Shown: positions 34,826 to 42,469 of the stretch, in pieces
Numbering within the stretch: the first letter of the stretch is position 1
Layout of the letters: the number at the start of each line of letters is the position of its first letter
NCBI RefSeq assembly: GCF_900177325.1
Contig: NZ_FXBL01000004.1
Location: 1,302,001-1,366,000, forward strand
Direction of reading: 5' to 3'
Length of the DNA stretch: 64,000 nt
Origin: Mesorhizobium australicum
Lineage (GTDB): Bacteria > Pseudomonadota > Alphaproteobacteria > Rhizobiales > Rhizobiaceae
Notes under the pieces: model-generated
Seen by the model: the letters and a program-made list of their open reading frames with translations, nothing else
Told to the model about the DNA's origin: nothing
The model's database searches: none
Position numbers and translations under genes: made by a program

Positions 34826-34975
34826 GGGTATCGTTCCTGCGTGATCGCTGCTCAACTGCTCTTCATCTGACACGATGAAAGGCAGTTTTAAAAGGCATGT
34901 TTTGGCCTGATCGCAGAAATTATGGTTATCTTACAAAGATTCCGTCCGACATCGCGGTGATGTTCGGTTTTTGAT

Positions 34976-34999
34976 TGCGCGATCTGCGATCGCAATATA
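34976..34999 (+). promoter_or_regulatory. Operator copy 4 of the island regulon
   Basis: TTGC, then GCGATC TGC GATCGC (34979-34993), followed by AATATA. It lies between the two divergent serine hydrolase genes, 48 bp before the ATG at 35042, in the same orientation as the other copies. Confidence 0.8.
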
Positions 35000-35041
35000 G
35001 CTTTCCGCTGCGACATCGAAAATGAGAGATCGACCTCGACA

Positions 35042-36187
35042 ATGAGCGCCACCAGTTTCAGCCGTTCCGATATCAACCTGACCAACTGGCGGGACAGGCC
35101 CTACTCCTCCTGGACCTTCCAGAACGTGTTCGAGTTCGTGCCGTCGGCGCAGATCCGCAGCGCCAGGCTGGAAGAGGCTCCGGTAAAGCCGTTGGGGAAT
35201 TTTGCGGGACTTCGGATCGCGAACGTTGCTGGAGAGGAATTGGCCCTTGCCGACTTCCTCACGCAGAGCAACAGCGACGCACTGGTGATCATGCGCAAGG
35301 GCGAGGTGATCGCCGAATGGTATGCTCCCCACACCGATCCATCGCGTCCGCACCTGATCTTCTCGATCTCGAAATCGTTCACCGGACTGCTCGCCGGCAT
35401 CCTGGAGGGCGAGGGCAAGCTCTCCTTCGACGATCTCGTGTCGAAATATGTTCCCGAGGTGACGGGCTCGGCCTATGACGAACTCACCGTGCGCGACCTG
35501 TTCAACATGACGGTCAGCATCGATTTCCAGGAACTCTATCTCGACAGGAACGGCGATTTCGACCGGTACCGCCGCGCCATGCTGTGGAACCCGGAGCGGG
35601 CGGACGATCCGACGCCGACGCTGAGGGAACTGATGTGCCGGCTGCCGCGCGCGGCCCATCCGCACGGCACCCGGCATGCCTACCGCTCGCCGAATGCGGA
35701 CATGGCGGGACTGGTGGTGGAGGCCGCTTCGGGACAACGTTACGCCGAGTTCCTGAGCAGCGCCCTGTGGCGGCCGATGGGTGCGCACACGGACGGCTTC
35801 ATCACCGTCGACCGCGCCGGAAATCCACGCTCGTCGGGCGGGATCTCGGTGACGGCGCGCGATCTCGCGCGGCTCGGCGACCTCGTCCGGCTGGGAGGCA
35901 AGGGCATCGTGCCGGCCGCGTTCATCGAAAGGCTCTGGGCCGGCGGCGACCGTGAAGTGTGGTCGCAGGGCGACCAGGGGCTACTCTATCCGGGCGGCAG
36001 CTATCTTGCCTACTGGTACGAGACCGGCACCGGCGCGCTGGCCGGCATGGGCATCTTTGGCCAGTGCGTGTGGGTCGACCGCAAGAGCGAAACGGTCGTG
36101 GTCCGCCAGTCTTCCGAGACCATTCCCGTCGACGACAAGCTGGACCAGCGTGTCATAGCGATGATGAAGGAGATTTCGGCACGTTGA
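35042..36187 (+). CDS. Serine hydrolase of the class-C beta-lactamase fold (second copy)
   Basis: This 381-residue protein has the SxxK motif FSISKSFTG (about residue 111), HAYRSPNADMAGLVVE with the Tyr motif and GMGIFGQCVWVDRKSETVVV at the C-terminal strand. There is no signal peptide. It is a diverged paralogue of the 33632-34825 product: both share the RPYSSWTFQN / HRWTFQH opening. NylB-like enzymes of this fold cut linear amides of omega-amino acids; others cut esters. It is transcribed from the operator-copy-4 promoter and followed by a LysR regulator 40 bp later. Confidence 0.88.
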   Translation: MSATSFSRSDINLTNWRDRPYSSWTFQNVFEFVPSAQIRSARLEEAPVKPLGNFAGLRIANVAGEELALADFLTQSNSDALVIMRKGEVIAEWYAPHTDPSRPHLIFSISKSFTGLLAGILEGEGKLSFDDLVSKYVPEVTGSAYDELTVRDLFNMTVSIDFQELYLDRNGDFDRYRRAMLWNPERADDPTPTLRELMCRLPRAAHPHGTRHAYRSPNADMAGLVVEAASGQRYAEFLSSALWRPMGAHTDGFITVDRAGNPRSSGGISVTARDLARLGDLVRLGGKGIVPAAFIERLWAGGDREVWSQGDQGLLYPGGSYLAYWYETGTGALAGMGIFGQCVWVDRKSETVVVRQSSETIPVDDKLDQRVIAMMKEISAR

Positions 36188-36227
36188 GTCTGGCGGCGAT
36201 CTCGTCCATCGGCGCAGGGCGGCGGAC

Positions 36228-37154
36228 ATGAATCTGAGGTTCATCGAGACTTTTCTCTGGGTGGCGCGGCTGGGAAGCTTCAGCGCCGCCGCCGAGAAGC
36301 TCGCTGCGACCCAGGCCTCCGTCTCACACCGCATCGCCACGTTGGAGGAGGAGCTTGGCGTGTCGCTCTTCGATCGGGATTCGCGCAGCGTGACGCTGAC
36401 GCCGGCCGGGCGGCAGGCGGTGCCCAGGGCCGAGGAGATCATGCGCGCCGTCGGCGCATTCCGTATCGCGATCGCCGATCCCGAGCGGTTGGAGGGAACC
36501 GTCAGCCTCGGCACCAACGATGTGGTGGCGCACTCCCTCCTGTCTCGCATCATCACCCGCGTCAGGCAGCGCTTTCCGGGCATCGTCATCGATCTCCAGA
36601 TCGAGACGAGTGCGGCGATCGCGCGCGGGCTGATGGAACGACGTGTCGACTTCGCCCTGTCCATGGGGCCGATCGGCGACAGTCGCGTCGTCAATCTCGA
36701 CTTCGGTTCCTTCGCGTCAGTCTGGGTGGCGAGCCCTGCGCTCGGCTTCGGAGGCAAGCCACTGACGCTGCGCGACATCGCCACGCGGTCGCTGATGACC
36801 TTCTCGCGCGACAGCCAGCCGCATCGCTGGTTGTCGCGGCAGCTCGGGGAGGCGGGGCTGGACGCCAAACCGATTTCGAACATCAATTCGCTGATCACCA
36901 TGGTGGGCCTCGCCGCCGACGGCTTCGGCTCCGCGGCGCTGCCGCATGCGGTGGTCAGCGAACACCTGACAGCGGGGACGCTGGAAGTGCTGGACGTGAC
37001 GCCGGTCTTCCCGGCTTTCCCGCATCACGTTTCCTATCTCGAACTCAACGAAAGCCCGCTTGTGAAGGCGGTCGCAGCAATAGCTTTCGAGACGGCCGAG
37101 GAGGCCGCGCGCGAAGGCATGTTCGTCATGCCGGCAGACGCGGCGCGACAATAG
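36228..37154 (+). CDS. LysR-family transcriptional regulator
   Basis: This 308-residue protein has the typical winged helix at its N-terminus (RFIETFLWVARLGSFSAAAEKLAATQASVSHRIATLEEELGVSLFDRDSR) and a periplasmic-binding-protein-like effector domain. The ATG at 36228 gives the usual LysR start MNLRFIETF. It follows the serine hydrolase by 40 bp in the same direction and precedes the nitrilase-family gene. It may regulate the hydrolase genes or the downstream amidase/binding-protein genes. The effector is unknown. Confidence 0.92.
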   Translation: MNLRFIETFLWVARLGSFSAAAEKLAATQASVSHRIATLEEELGVSLFDRDSRSVTLTPAGRQAVPRAEEIMRAVGAFRIAIADPERLEGTVSLGTNDVVAHSLLSRIITRVRQRFPGIVIDLQIETSAAIARGLMERRVDFALSMGPIGDSRVVNLDFGSFASVWVASPALGFGGKPLTLRDIATRSLMTFSRDSQPHRWLSRQLGEAGLDAKPISNINSLITMVGLAADGFGSAALPHAVVSEHLTAGTLEVLDVTPVFPAFPHHVSYLELNESPLVKAVAAIAFETAEEAAREGMFVMPADAARQ

Positions 37155-37243
37155 AATTTTCTTGTAACTGGACGCGGAGATTTCTCGTTTGAACCCCTAC
37201 CACCCCATCGGCAGACTGCGCTGAACGGCATGGAGGCGCGAGC

Positions 37244-38059
37244 GTGAAAGTCGGAATGGTGCAGATGAATTCGCAGCCGGATAAGGCCGGGAATCTTGCC
37301 GAGGCGGAGCGGCTGATCCGCTCCCTGGCGTTGAGCGACAGGCCCGACCTCATCGTGCTGCCGGAATACTTCGCCTCGATCGGCGGCGACCGGGATTTCA
37401 TCCATGCCAATGGCGAGACCTTTCCTGAGGGCGAGGCCTATCAACTGATCTCGCGGCTGTCGCGGCAGTTCGGCGTCACCATCCATTGCGGTTCGTTGGT
37501 CGAGAGAAGCGGCAACCGGTTCTTCAACACCAGCCTCGTGTTCGGGCCGGACGGCGGCGAGATCGCGCGCTATCGCAAGATGCACCTGTTCGACATCGAT
37601 GCGCCCGGCGGCACGTCGTACAGGGAGTCCGACACGATCAGCCGGGGCGCGGACATCGTCACCTTCAAGGTGGGCGATATTACCGTGGGTTGCGCGATCT
37701 GCTACGACATCCGCTTCCCCGAACTCTTCCGCGCGCTGCGCGACCGCGGCGCCGACGTGATCGTGCTGCCGGCGGCGTTCACGCTGATGACGGGCAAAGA
37801 CCACTGGGAAGTGCTGGCACGCGCCCGGGCGATCGAGACCCAGACCTATTTCGTCGCGGTCGGACAGACGCTGTCGCACGACGACGGCAAGTTCTGGTGC
37901 TGGGGTCATTCGATGATCGTCGATCCGTGGGGACACGTCGTCGCCCAGTGCTCCGACGGCGTCGGCACCGCCAGCGCCACCCTCGATTTCGATCTGGTCG
38001 GAAGCGTGCGCGCGAAGGTGCCCGTTGCCAGCCATCACGTGCTTCAGCCGATGGGGTAA
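37244..38059 (+). CDS. Carbon-nitrogen hydrolase (nitrilase superfamily, omega-amidase-like)
   Basis: This 271-residue enzyme has the full Glu-Lys-Cys triad: Glu41 (LPEYFAS), Lys112 (YRKMHLFDID) and Cys153 (CAICYDIRFPELFR). The YRESDTI and CYDIRFPELFR surroundings resemble Nit2/omega-amidase and deaminated-glutathione amidase. The start is GTG at 37244 with GGAGG 7 nt upstream. It follows the LysR gene by 89 bp and precedes a peptide-type binding protein. It likely hydrolyses an omega-amide such as 2-oxoglutaramate or succinamate-type intermediates. Confidence 0.9.
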   Translation: MKVGMVQMNSQPDKAGNLAEAERLIRSLALSDRPDLIVLPEYFASIGGDRDFIHANGETFPEGEAYQLISRLSRQFGVTIHCGSLVERSGNRFFNTSLVFGPDGGEIARYRKMHLFDIDAPGGTSYRESDTISRGADIVTFKVGDITVGCAICYDIRFPELFRALRDRGADVIVLPAAFTLMTGKDHWEVLARARAIETQTYFVAVGQTLSHDDGKFWCWGHSMIVDPWGHVVAQCSDGVGTASATLDFDLVGSVRAKVPVASHHVLQPMG

Positions 38060-38142
38060 CGCCAATCGGAGACGAAGCGAATTTGAGCGGTATCCGCACG
38101 CTCGGTTGAACAGACAATGCGGTGGGAACACGGAGAACAAAA

Positions 38143-39717
38143 ATGAGATCAGGACTATTTTCGACAGCGCTGGCAGCGGTGATGCTGCTCGGTGGGGCAG
38201 GTCTGGCGAGTGCTCAGCAGAAGGGCGGCACGCTGAACATCGTGCTTGGCGCCGACATTCGCAGCCTCGACGCATCCAAGACGGACAACAACACGGATTC
38301 GCTACTCTACCACCTCTACGATCCGCTGGTCGCCTTCAAGAACGACCTGACTGTCGGCCCGGCCCTCGCGGACAGCTGGGAAGTTTCGGCAGACGGAAAG
38401 ACCTACACGTTCAAGCTGAAGCAGGCGACCTACCACAATGGCGACAAGGTGACGGCCGGCGATTTCAAATGGCTGTGGGAGCGCCGCATGGCTTCCAAGG
38501 AGGGCTCGGACTCACCGTGGCTGTGCATCCCTACCTTCGATGGGTCGCGCGGGCTGAAGGTCGAGAAAGTCGACGCGCCGGACGACAACACGCTCGTCTT
38601 CACGCTGAATGCGCCGAACACCCTGTTCCTCGTGCGGCTGGCCGATCCGGTCTGCAACATCTGGGTCGCAAGCCCCAAGAACGTCGGTGCCGACGGCAAG
38701 TGGATCGCCGGCTCGGCGATCGGGAGCGGGCCGTTCTCGCTCAAGGAGTGGAAGAACGAGCAGTACGTCTCGCTGGCGCGCTTCGACGGCTATGTGCCCG
38801 GCAAGGGCGAGCGCAGCGGCCAATCGGGTGACCGCACCGCTTATGTCGATGAAGCCCGCTTCCTGATCATCCCCGACAAGACGGCGGCCGAGACGGCGCT
38901 GTTTGCCGGAGAGGTGGACGTCGTGTCGACCATCTCGCCGTCACGTGTGGAGGACCTGAAGTCCAAGGGCGTGACGGTGCTGTCGTCTCCCGGCCTGTCG
39001 CTGACGGCGATGCTGATCCAGACCCAGGATCCGCTGCTGTCGAACGTCAAGATGCGGCAGGCGATCGCGCATGCGCTGGACGGAAAGCAGTTCGCCGCAG
39101 CCCAGACGCGCGGGATGGCGGAATTCAACCCCTCGGGCGTGCCGCAGTCGAGCGCCTATTTCGACCCCTTCTTCGTCGACAGCTGGCCGGCCTACGACCC
39201 AGAAGCGGCGAAGAAGCTGCTCGAGGAGGCGGGCTACAAGGGCGAGCCGATCAAGCTGCAGACCAACAAGCGCTATATCGGCATGTATGACAATGCGGTG
39301 GTGGTGCAGGGCCTGCTCGCGGCCTCGGGCATCAATGTCGAGCTCGAAGTGCTGGACTGGGCGGCCCAGCTCGACAACTTCTTCTCCGGCAAGTTCCAGA
39401 TGCAGTCCTTCGGTTATTCGGGCCGTCCAGATCCGCTGGTGATCTACGGCATGTTCATCGGCGACAAGGCAAAGACCCCGAACTATCAGTTCGGCGATCC
39501 CAAGGCGCTGGAGCTCTACCTGAAGGCGATCGACACGACCGACTTCGAGGCGCGCAAGGCGGTGCTGAAGGAATTGCAGACCCTGATGGCCGAGCAGGTG
39601 CCGATCCTCGGCATGTACTACTTCCCGGTCATCGAGGCCGTATCTCCCAAGGTGGCCGGCTACGAATCGTGGCCGCTGGACCGCCCACGCGCCTGGGGTG
39701 TTTCCAAGGTGCAGTAA
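38143..39717 (+). CDS. Peptide-type ABC transporter substrate-binding protein (family 5, DppA-like)
   Basis: This 524-residue exported protein has a signal peptide ending around ASAQQKGG. Family-5 features are LNIVLGADIRSLDASKTDNN, LADSWEVSADGKTYTFKLKQATYHNGDKVTAGDFKW and VKMRQAIAHALD. A cleaner ATG at 38143 is preferred over the in-frame one at 38122. No permease is adjacent. The permease/ATPase operon at 11611-15038 lacks a binding protein, so the two loci probably form one importer split by 23 kb. A strong terminator follows at 39744. Confidence 0.88.
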   Translation: MRSGLFSTALAAVMLLGGAGLASAQQKGGTLNIVLGADIRSLDASKTDNNTDSLLYHLYDPLVAFKNDLTVGPALADSWEVSADGKTYTFKLKQATYHNGDKVTAGDFKWLWERRMASKEGSDSPWLCIPTFDGSRGLKVEKVDAPDDNTLVFTLNAPNTLFLVRLADPVCNIWVASPKNVGADGKWIAGSAIGSGPFSLKEWKNEQYVSLARFDGYVPGKGERSGQSGDRTAYVDEARFLIIPDKTAAETALFAGEVDVVSTISPSRVEDLKSKGVTVLSSPGLSLTAMLIQTQDPLLSNVKMRQAIAHALDGKQFAAAQTRGMAEFNPSGVPQSSAYFDPFFVDSWPAYDPEAAKKLLEEAGYKGEPIKLQTNKRYIGMYDNAVVVQGLLAASGINVELEVLDWAAQLDNFFSGKFQMQSFGYSGRPDPLVIYGMFIGDKAKTPNYQFGDPKALELYLKAIDTTDFEARKAVLKELQTLMAEQVPILGMYYFPVIEAVSPKVAGYESWPLDRPRAWGVSKVQ

Positions 39718-39743
39718 GCGAAGGGACAGTTCCTCCCAACTTC

Positions 39744-39771
39744 GCCCGGGACCTCGGTCCCGGGCTTTTTT
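39744..39771 (+). terminator. Rho-independent terminator after the binding-protein gene
   Basis: A ten-base stem GCCCGGGACC / GGTCCCGGGC with a very small loop is followed directly by six T residues. It lies 27 bp after the stop at 39717 and is a textbook intrinsic terminator for the plus strand. Confidence 0.9.
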
Positions 39772-39788
39772 CTTGCGTGCCGGAAACG

Positions 39789-39818
39789 AAAAAGGCGCCC
39801 GCATATCGTGGGCGCCTT
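39789..39818 (-). terminator. Rho-independent terminator for the HDAC-family gene (minus strand)
   Basis: On the minus strand, AAGGCGCCC pairs with GGGCGCCTT around a 9-nt loop and is followed by TTTTT. It lies 23 bp past the stop of the minus-strand gene at 39841. Confidence 0.8.
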
Positions 39819-39840
39819 AGACGACGTGCCGGGCATATGG

Positions 39841-40944
39841 TCAGCGCGGGATGAGAGCGACCAGCTCGGCAGCCTTATCGATTTCGGCCGCCTGATGCGG
39901 CAGGAGCTCCTTGCCGATATAGTTGCTGAGCGTGGGCAAGAAAGGGTCGGCGATGTCCGTGCGGATGCCGCTCAGCTCTTCCATCACCGAGAGTCCGCAA
40001 TAGGGCACGTAGGACGCCGAGTAGCCGCCTTCGTGCGACATGACGAGACGGCCGCCGCAGAGCGCGTCGGCGGCCTGCATCAGCAGTCGCGTGAAGAGGC
40101 GATAGCTCTCACTGTGGAGCATCATGCGGCCGAACGGATCGATGGCCGAGGCGTCGAATCCGGACGCCACGACGATCGCCTCCGGCTGGTAGCGCCGCAG
40201 GGCCGGCAGGACGACCCGTTCGAACACCGCGAGATAGGCTTCGTGGCCGCTGCCGGGCGGGAGCGGAATGTTGAGGTTGAAGCCTTCGCCGGCATCTCTG
40301 CCGCGCTCCTCGCGCAGGCCGCTGTTGTTCGGGAAAAGGCGGTCCTGGTGAATGGAGATCGTCAGGACGCCGGCGTCCTCGTAGAAGGCGGACTGCGTGC
40401 CGTTGCCATGGTGCACGTCCCAGTCGACCACCGCGATGCGGGAGAAGCCGTGCTTGCGGCGCGCCTTGAGGATGGCGACCGGGATATTGCCGAACCGGCA
40501 GTACCCCAGCCCCCGGTCTCGCTCCGCGTGATGGCCGGGCGGCCGAACCAGCGCATAGGCGTTACGCACGCCGCCAGACAGGACCGCGTCCATCACCGCG
40601 AACGTGCCGCCGGCCGATAGGCAGGCAATCTCGAAGCTGCCGCGGCCGAATGGCGACAGGAAGCTTGCGTCTCCGCCCCCGGCCGCACTCTGCGCCTTGA
40701 TCCTGGCGATGTAGTCGGGCGCGTGGAAAAGCGCCAGATCGTCCTCGACGACAGGTATGGCATCGATGCGCGCCAGCCTGTCCGTCAGGCCGGAGACGTC
40801 CATCAGGTTCTTGAAACGGCGCTTTGTGGCAGCGTTCTCAGCGTGTTCGCCGGGTTCGATGCTGAGACCCGGCGGAAACCAGGCCGCGGCGTTCCCCGTG
40901 TCGTGCCACAGATAGAGCTCGTGGAAATTCCAGCCCGTGTTCAC
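39841..40944 (-). CDS. Histone-deacetylase-family amidohydrolase (acetylpolyamine aminohydrolase-like)
   Basis: This 367-residue protein has the HDAC/AcuC/ApaH metal-site motifs: RPPGHHAERDRGLGYC, AVVDWDVHHGNGTQ (Asp and His ligands) and ASGFDASAIDPFG (Asp ligand). GGYSASYVPYCGL is the active-site Tyr region. Bacterial members release acetate from acetylated polyamines or other N-acyl amines in the cytoplasm. The start is GTG at 40944 with GAGGG upstream. It lies at the end of the amine-catabolism island. Deacetylation of an N-acetylated amine feeding the Puu-like steps is the natural inference. Confidence 0.9.
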   Translation of the reverse strand: MNTGWNFHELYLWHDTGNAAAWFPPGLSIEPGEHAENAATKRRFKNLMDVSGLTDRLARIDAIPVVEDDLALFHAPDYIARIKAQSAAGGGDASFLSPFGRGSFEIACLSAGGTFAVMDAVLSGGVRNAYALVRPPGHHAERDRGLGYCRFGNIPVAILKARRKHGFSRIAVVDWDVHHGNGTQSAFYEDAGVLTISIHQDRLFPNNSGLREERGRDAGEGFNLNIPLPPGSGHEAYLAVFERVVLPALRRYQPEAIVVASGFDASAIDPFGRMMLHSESYRLFTRLLMQAADALCGGRLVMSHEGGYSASYVPYCGLSVMEELSGIRTDIADPFLPTLSNYIGKELLPHQAAEIDKAAELVALIPR

Positions 40945-40987
40945 CCGTCCGCACCCTCGTATTCGCCCCGCCCCGTTGCGGGTCCTG

Positions 40988-41024
40988 AAAAAGCGGTAGC
41001 CAGGGGCGCGGTCCGCACCCCTGG
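40988..41024 (-). terminator. Probable terminator after the RraA-like gene (minus strand)
   Basis: A long imperfect stem CCAGGGG-T-GCGG / CCGC-G-CCCCTGG lies 22 bp past the stop at 41047. A T5 run occurs seven bases after the stem on the minus strand. Confidence 0.5.
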
Positions 41025-41046
41025 CCCAACCTTCAAACCGATTCCG

Positions 41047-41718
41047 TCAGGCGCCCTTGCGCAGGTTCTTCTCGACCAGCGCGGTCGCGCCCGTGATGTC
41101 CGGAAGATACTCGCCGTTACGCAGGCGCTGCAGGAGGAGCTGCTCGTCCTCCTGGTCGGCAATGGCCTCACGCGCGATGGCCTCCGCCTGCTGCGGGTCG
41201 AGCACGATAACGCCGCTCTCGTCGGCAAGGATCGCGTCGCCAGGACGGATCACCTGGCCGCCGACCGTCACCGGCACGTTCACCGCGCCGTCCAGACCCA
41301 TAAGCTTGGTAGTGATGGAGGAGGGGCCCCGGCACCAGACCGGCAGGCCGATAAGCTTCAACTCGTTGATGTCGGTCGAAGGGCCGTCGATCGCCGCGCC
41401 CTTCAGGCCGGCGATCTTCATCGCATGTCCGACCGCGCCACCGAAGCAGGCGTGGCGCAGGTCGCCGCACCGCTCGACGACAAGAAAATCTCCCGGCCGG
41501 ATCAGCTTGGTGACGTAGTGGATGATGGTCGAGTCGGCGTGCGGCGTGCGCACGGTCACAGCTGTCCCCGCCACTCGCGCCTCGGGCAGGATGGCGGCGA
41601 TGCCACGGTCGACGAAGCCCGAATGGAAGAAATGTCCCACCGTACCGGTCTCGGCGCGCTCAAGCAGCTCGATGAGCTTCGGATCGAGCTGAGGGGGCAT
41701 TTCATGGATGGTGAACAT
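41047..41718 (-). CDS. RraA/HMG-aldolase-like family protein
   Basis: This 223-residue protein has the RraA/4-hydroxy-4-methyl-2-oxoglutarate aldolase fold markers: TGTVGHFFHSGFVDRGIAA, FGGAVGHAMKIAGLKGAAIDGPSTD and GDAILADESGVIVLDP. Some family members are pyruvate aldolases; others inhibit RNase E. The loop GAAIDGPSTD carries Asp, while the aldolase catalytic RxxxD pattern is only partly met, so aldolase activity is uncertain. The ATG at 41718 has GAGGT 5 nt upstream. It stands alone between the HDAC-family gene and the Lrp regulator. Its metabolic link is unclear. Confidence 0.85.
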   Translation of the reverse strand: MFTIHEMPPQLDPKLIELLERAETGTVGHFFHSGFVDRGIAAILPEARVAGTAVTVRTPHADSTIIHYVTKLIRPGDFLVVERCGDLRHACFGGAVGHAMKIAGLKGAAIDGPSTDINELKLIGLPVWCRGPSSITTKLMGLDGAVNVPVTVGGQVIRPGDAILADESGVIVLDPQQAEAIAREAIADQEDEQLLLQRLRNGEYLPDITGATALVEKNLRKGA

Positions 41719-41918
41719 CGGTACCTCGAATTGATTGCCGGAGCCGCATCCCGCACGACATCTCACCCCGCTCGGGGGGGCGCGATGCGCGTCGTGCGGC
41801 AGGCCTGTTCGAAGGTGCGTGAGGCCCTTGGCGGAATCAAACGAGAAATACTCGGTCTCGGCTATAAGATTAGCTGCGACCGGCGGGCTGCCGGCGCGTT
41901 CGCCGCTCCTCCAAAACC

Positions 41919-42386
41919 CTATCGCTCCACCTTCGTGTCGAGGATCACGGAGGTCTGCGTTCTCTCGACTCCGTCGAGATCGCCGATCCGATCGATCACG
42001 CGGTCGAGTGCCGACACGGACGAGGTCGCGACGATGGCGATGAGGTCGACTTCGCCACTGACGGAATGAAGTGTCCTGACCTCCCGCATCGCGGTGAGCT
42101 CTCCGATGGTCTTGCTGGCGGACTTCGGTTTCACGGTGATCAGGACATGGCCCTTGATCTGGGCGCGTTCGGCGGCGGCACTTCGTCTCAGCGTGTATCC
42201 CGAGATCACTTTGCTGCGCTCCAGCCGCTCGATCCGCGCCTGCACGGTGGTGCGCGAGAGGCTCAGCCGCCGCGCCAGTTCGGCGACCGGCATGCGCGCA
42301 TTCTCGGCCAGAAGCGAAAGCAGCAGCTCGTCCTTGTCCATCTTGTCGTTTTGCCTAACGGGTTCGTCATAATGCTCGAACTTCAT
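41919..42386 (-). CDS. Lrp/AsnC-family transcriptional regulator
   Basis: This protein of about 155 residues has the N-terminal helix-turn-helix DELLLSLLAENARMPVAELARRLSLSRTTVQARIERLERSKVISGYTLRR, followed by the RAM ligand-binding fold. The start is ambiguous: ATG at 42386 or the more internal ATG at 42341, which begins directly at MDKDELLL. It is divergent from the saccharopine/lysine dehydrogenase-like gene at 42470, a common arrangement in which Lrp-type proteins activate an amino-acid catabolic gene in response to that amino acid. Confidence 0.9.
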   Translation of the reverse strand: MKFEHYDEPVRQNDKMDKDELLLSLLAENARMPVAELARRLSLSRTTVQARIERLERSKVISGYTLRRSAAAERAQIKGHVLITVKPKSASKTIGELTAMREVRTLHSVSGEVDLIAIVATSSVSALDRVIDRIGDLDGVERTQTSVILDTKVER

Positions 42387-42469
42387 CGTCAACTTTAACA
42401 TATCCACGGTTTGAAACGCTAATGCCGGCATGGCGTGATGGAACGACTTCATACCGGAAAGGGATTCTC

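Noticed and set aside
33632..36187. Antibiotic-resistance beta-lactamases
   Set aside because: Both proteins lack signal peptides and carry the wider esterase/amidase-type features of the fold; context is catabolic.
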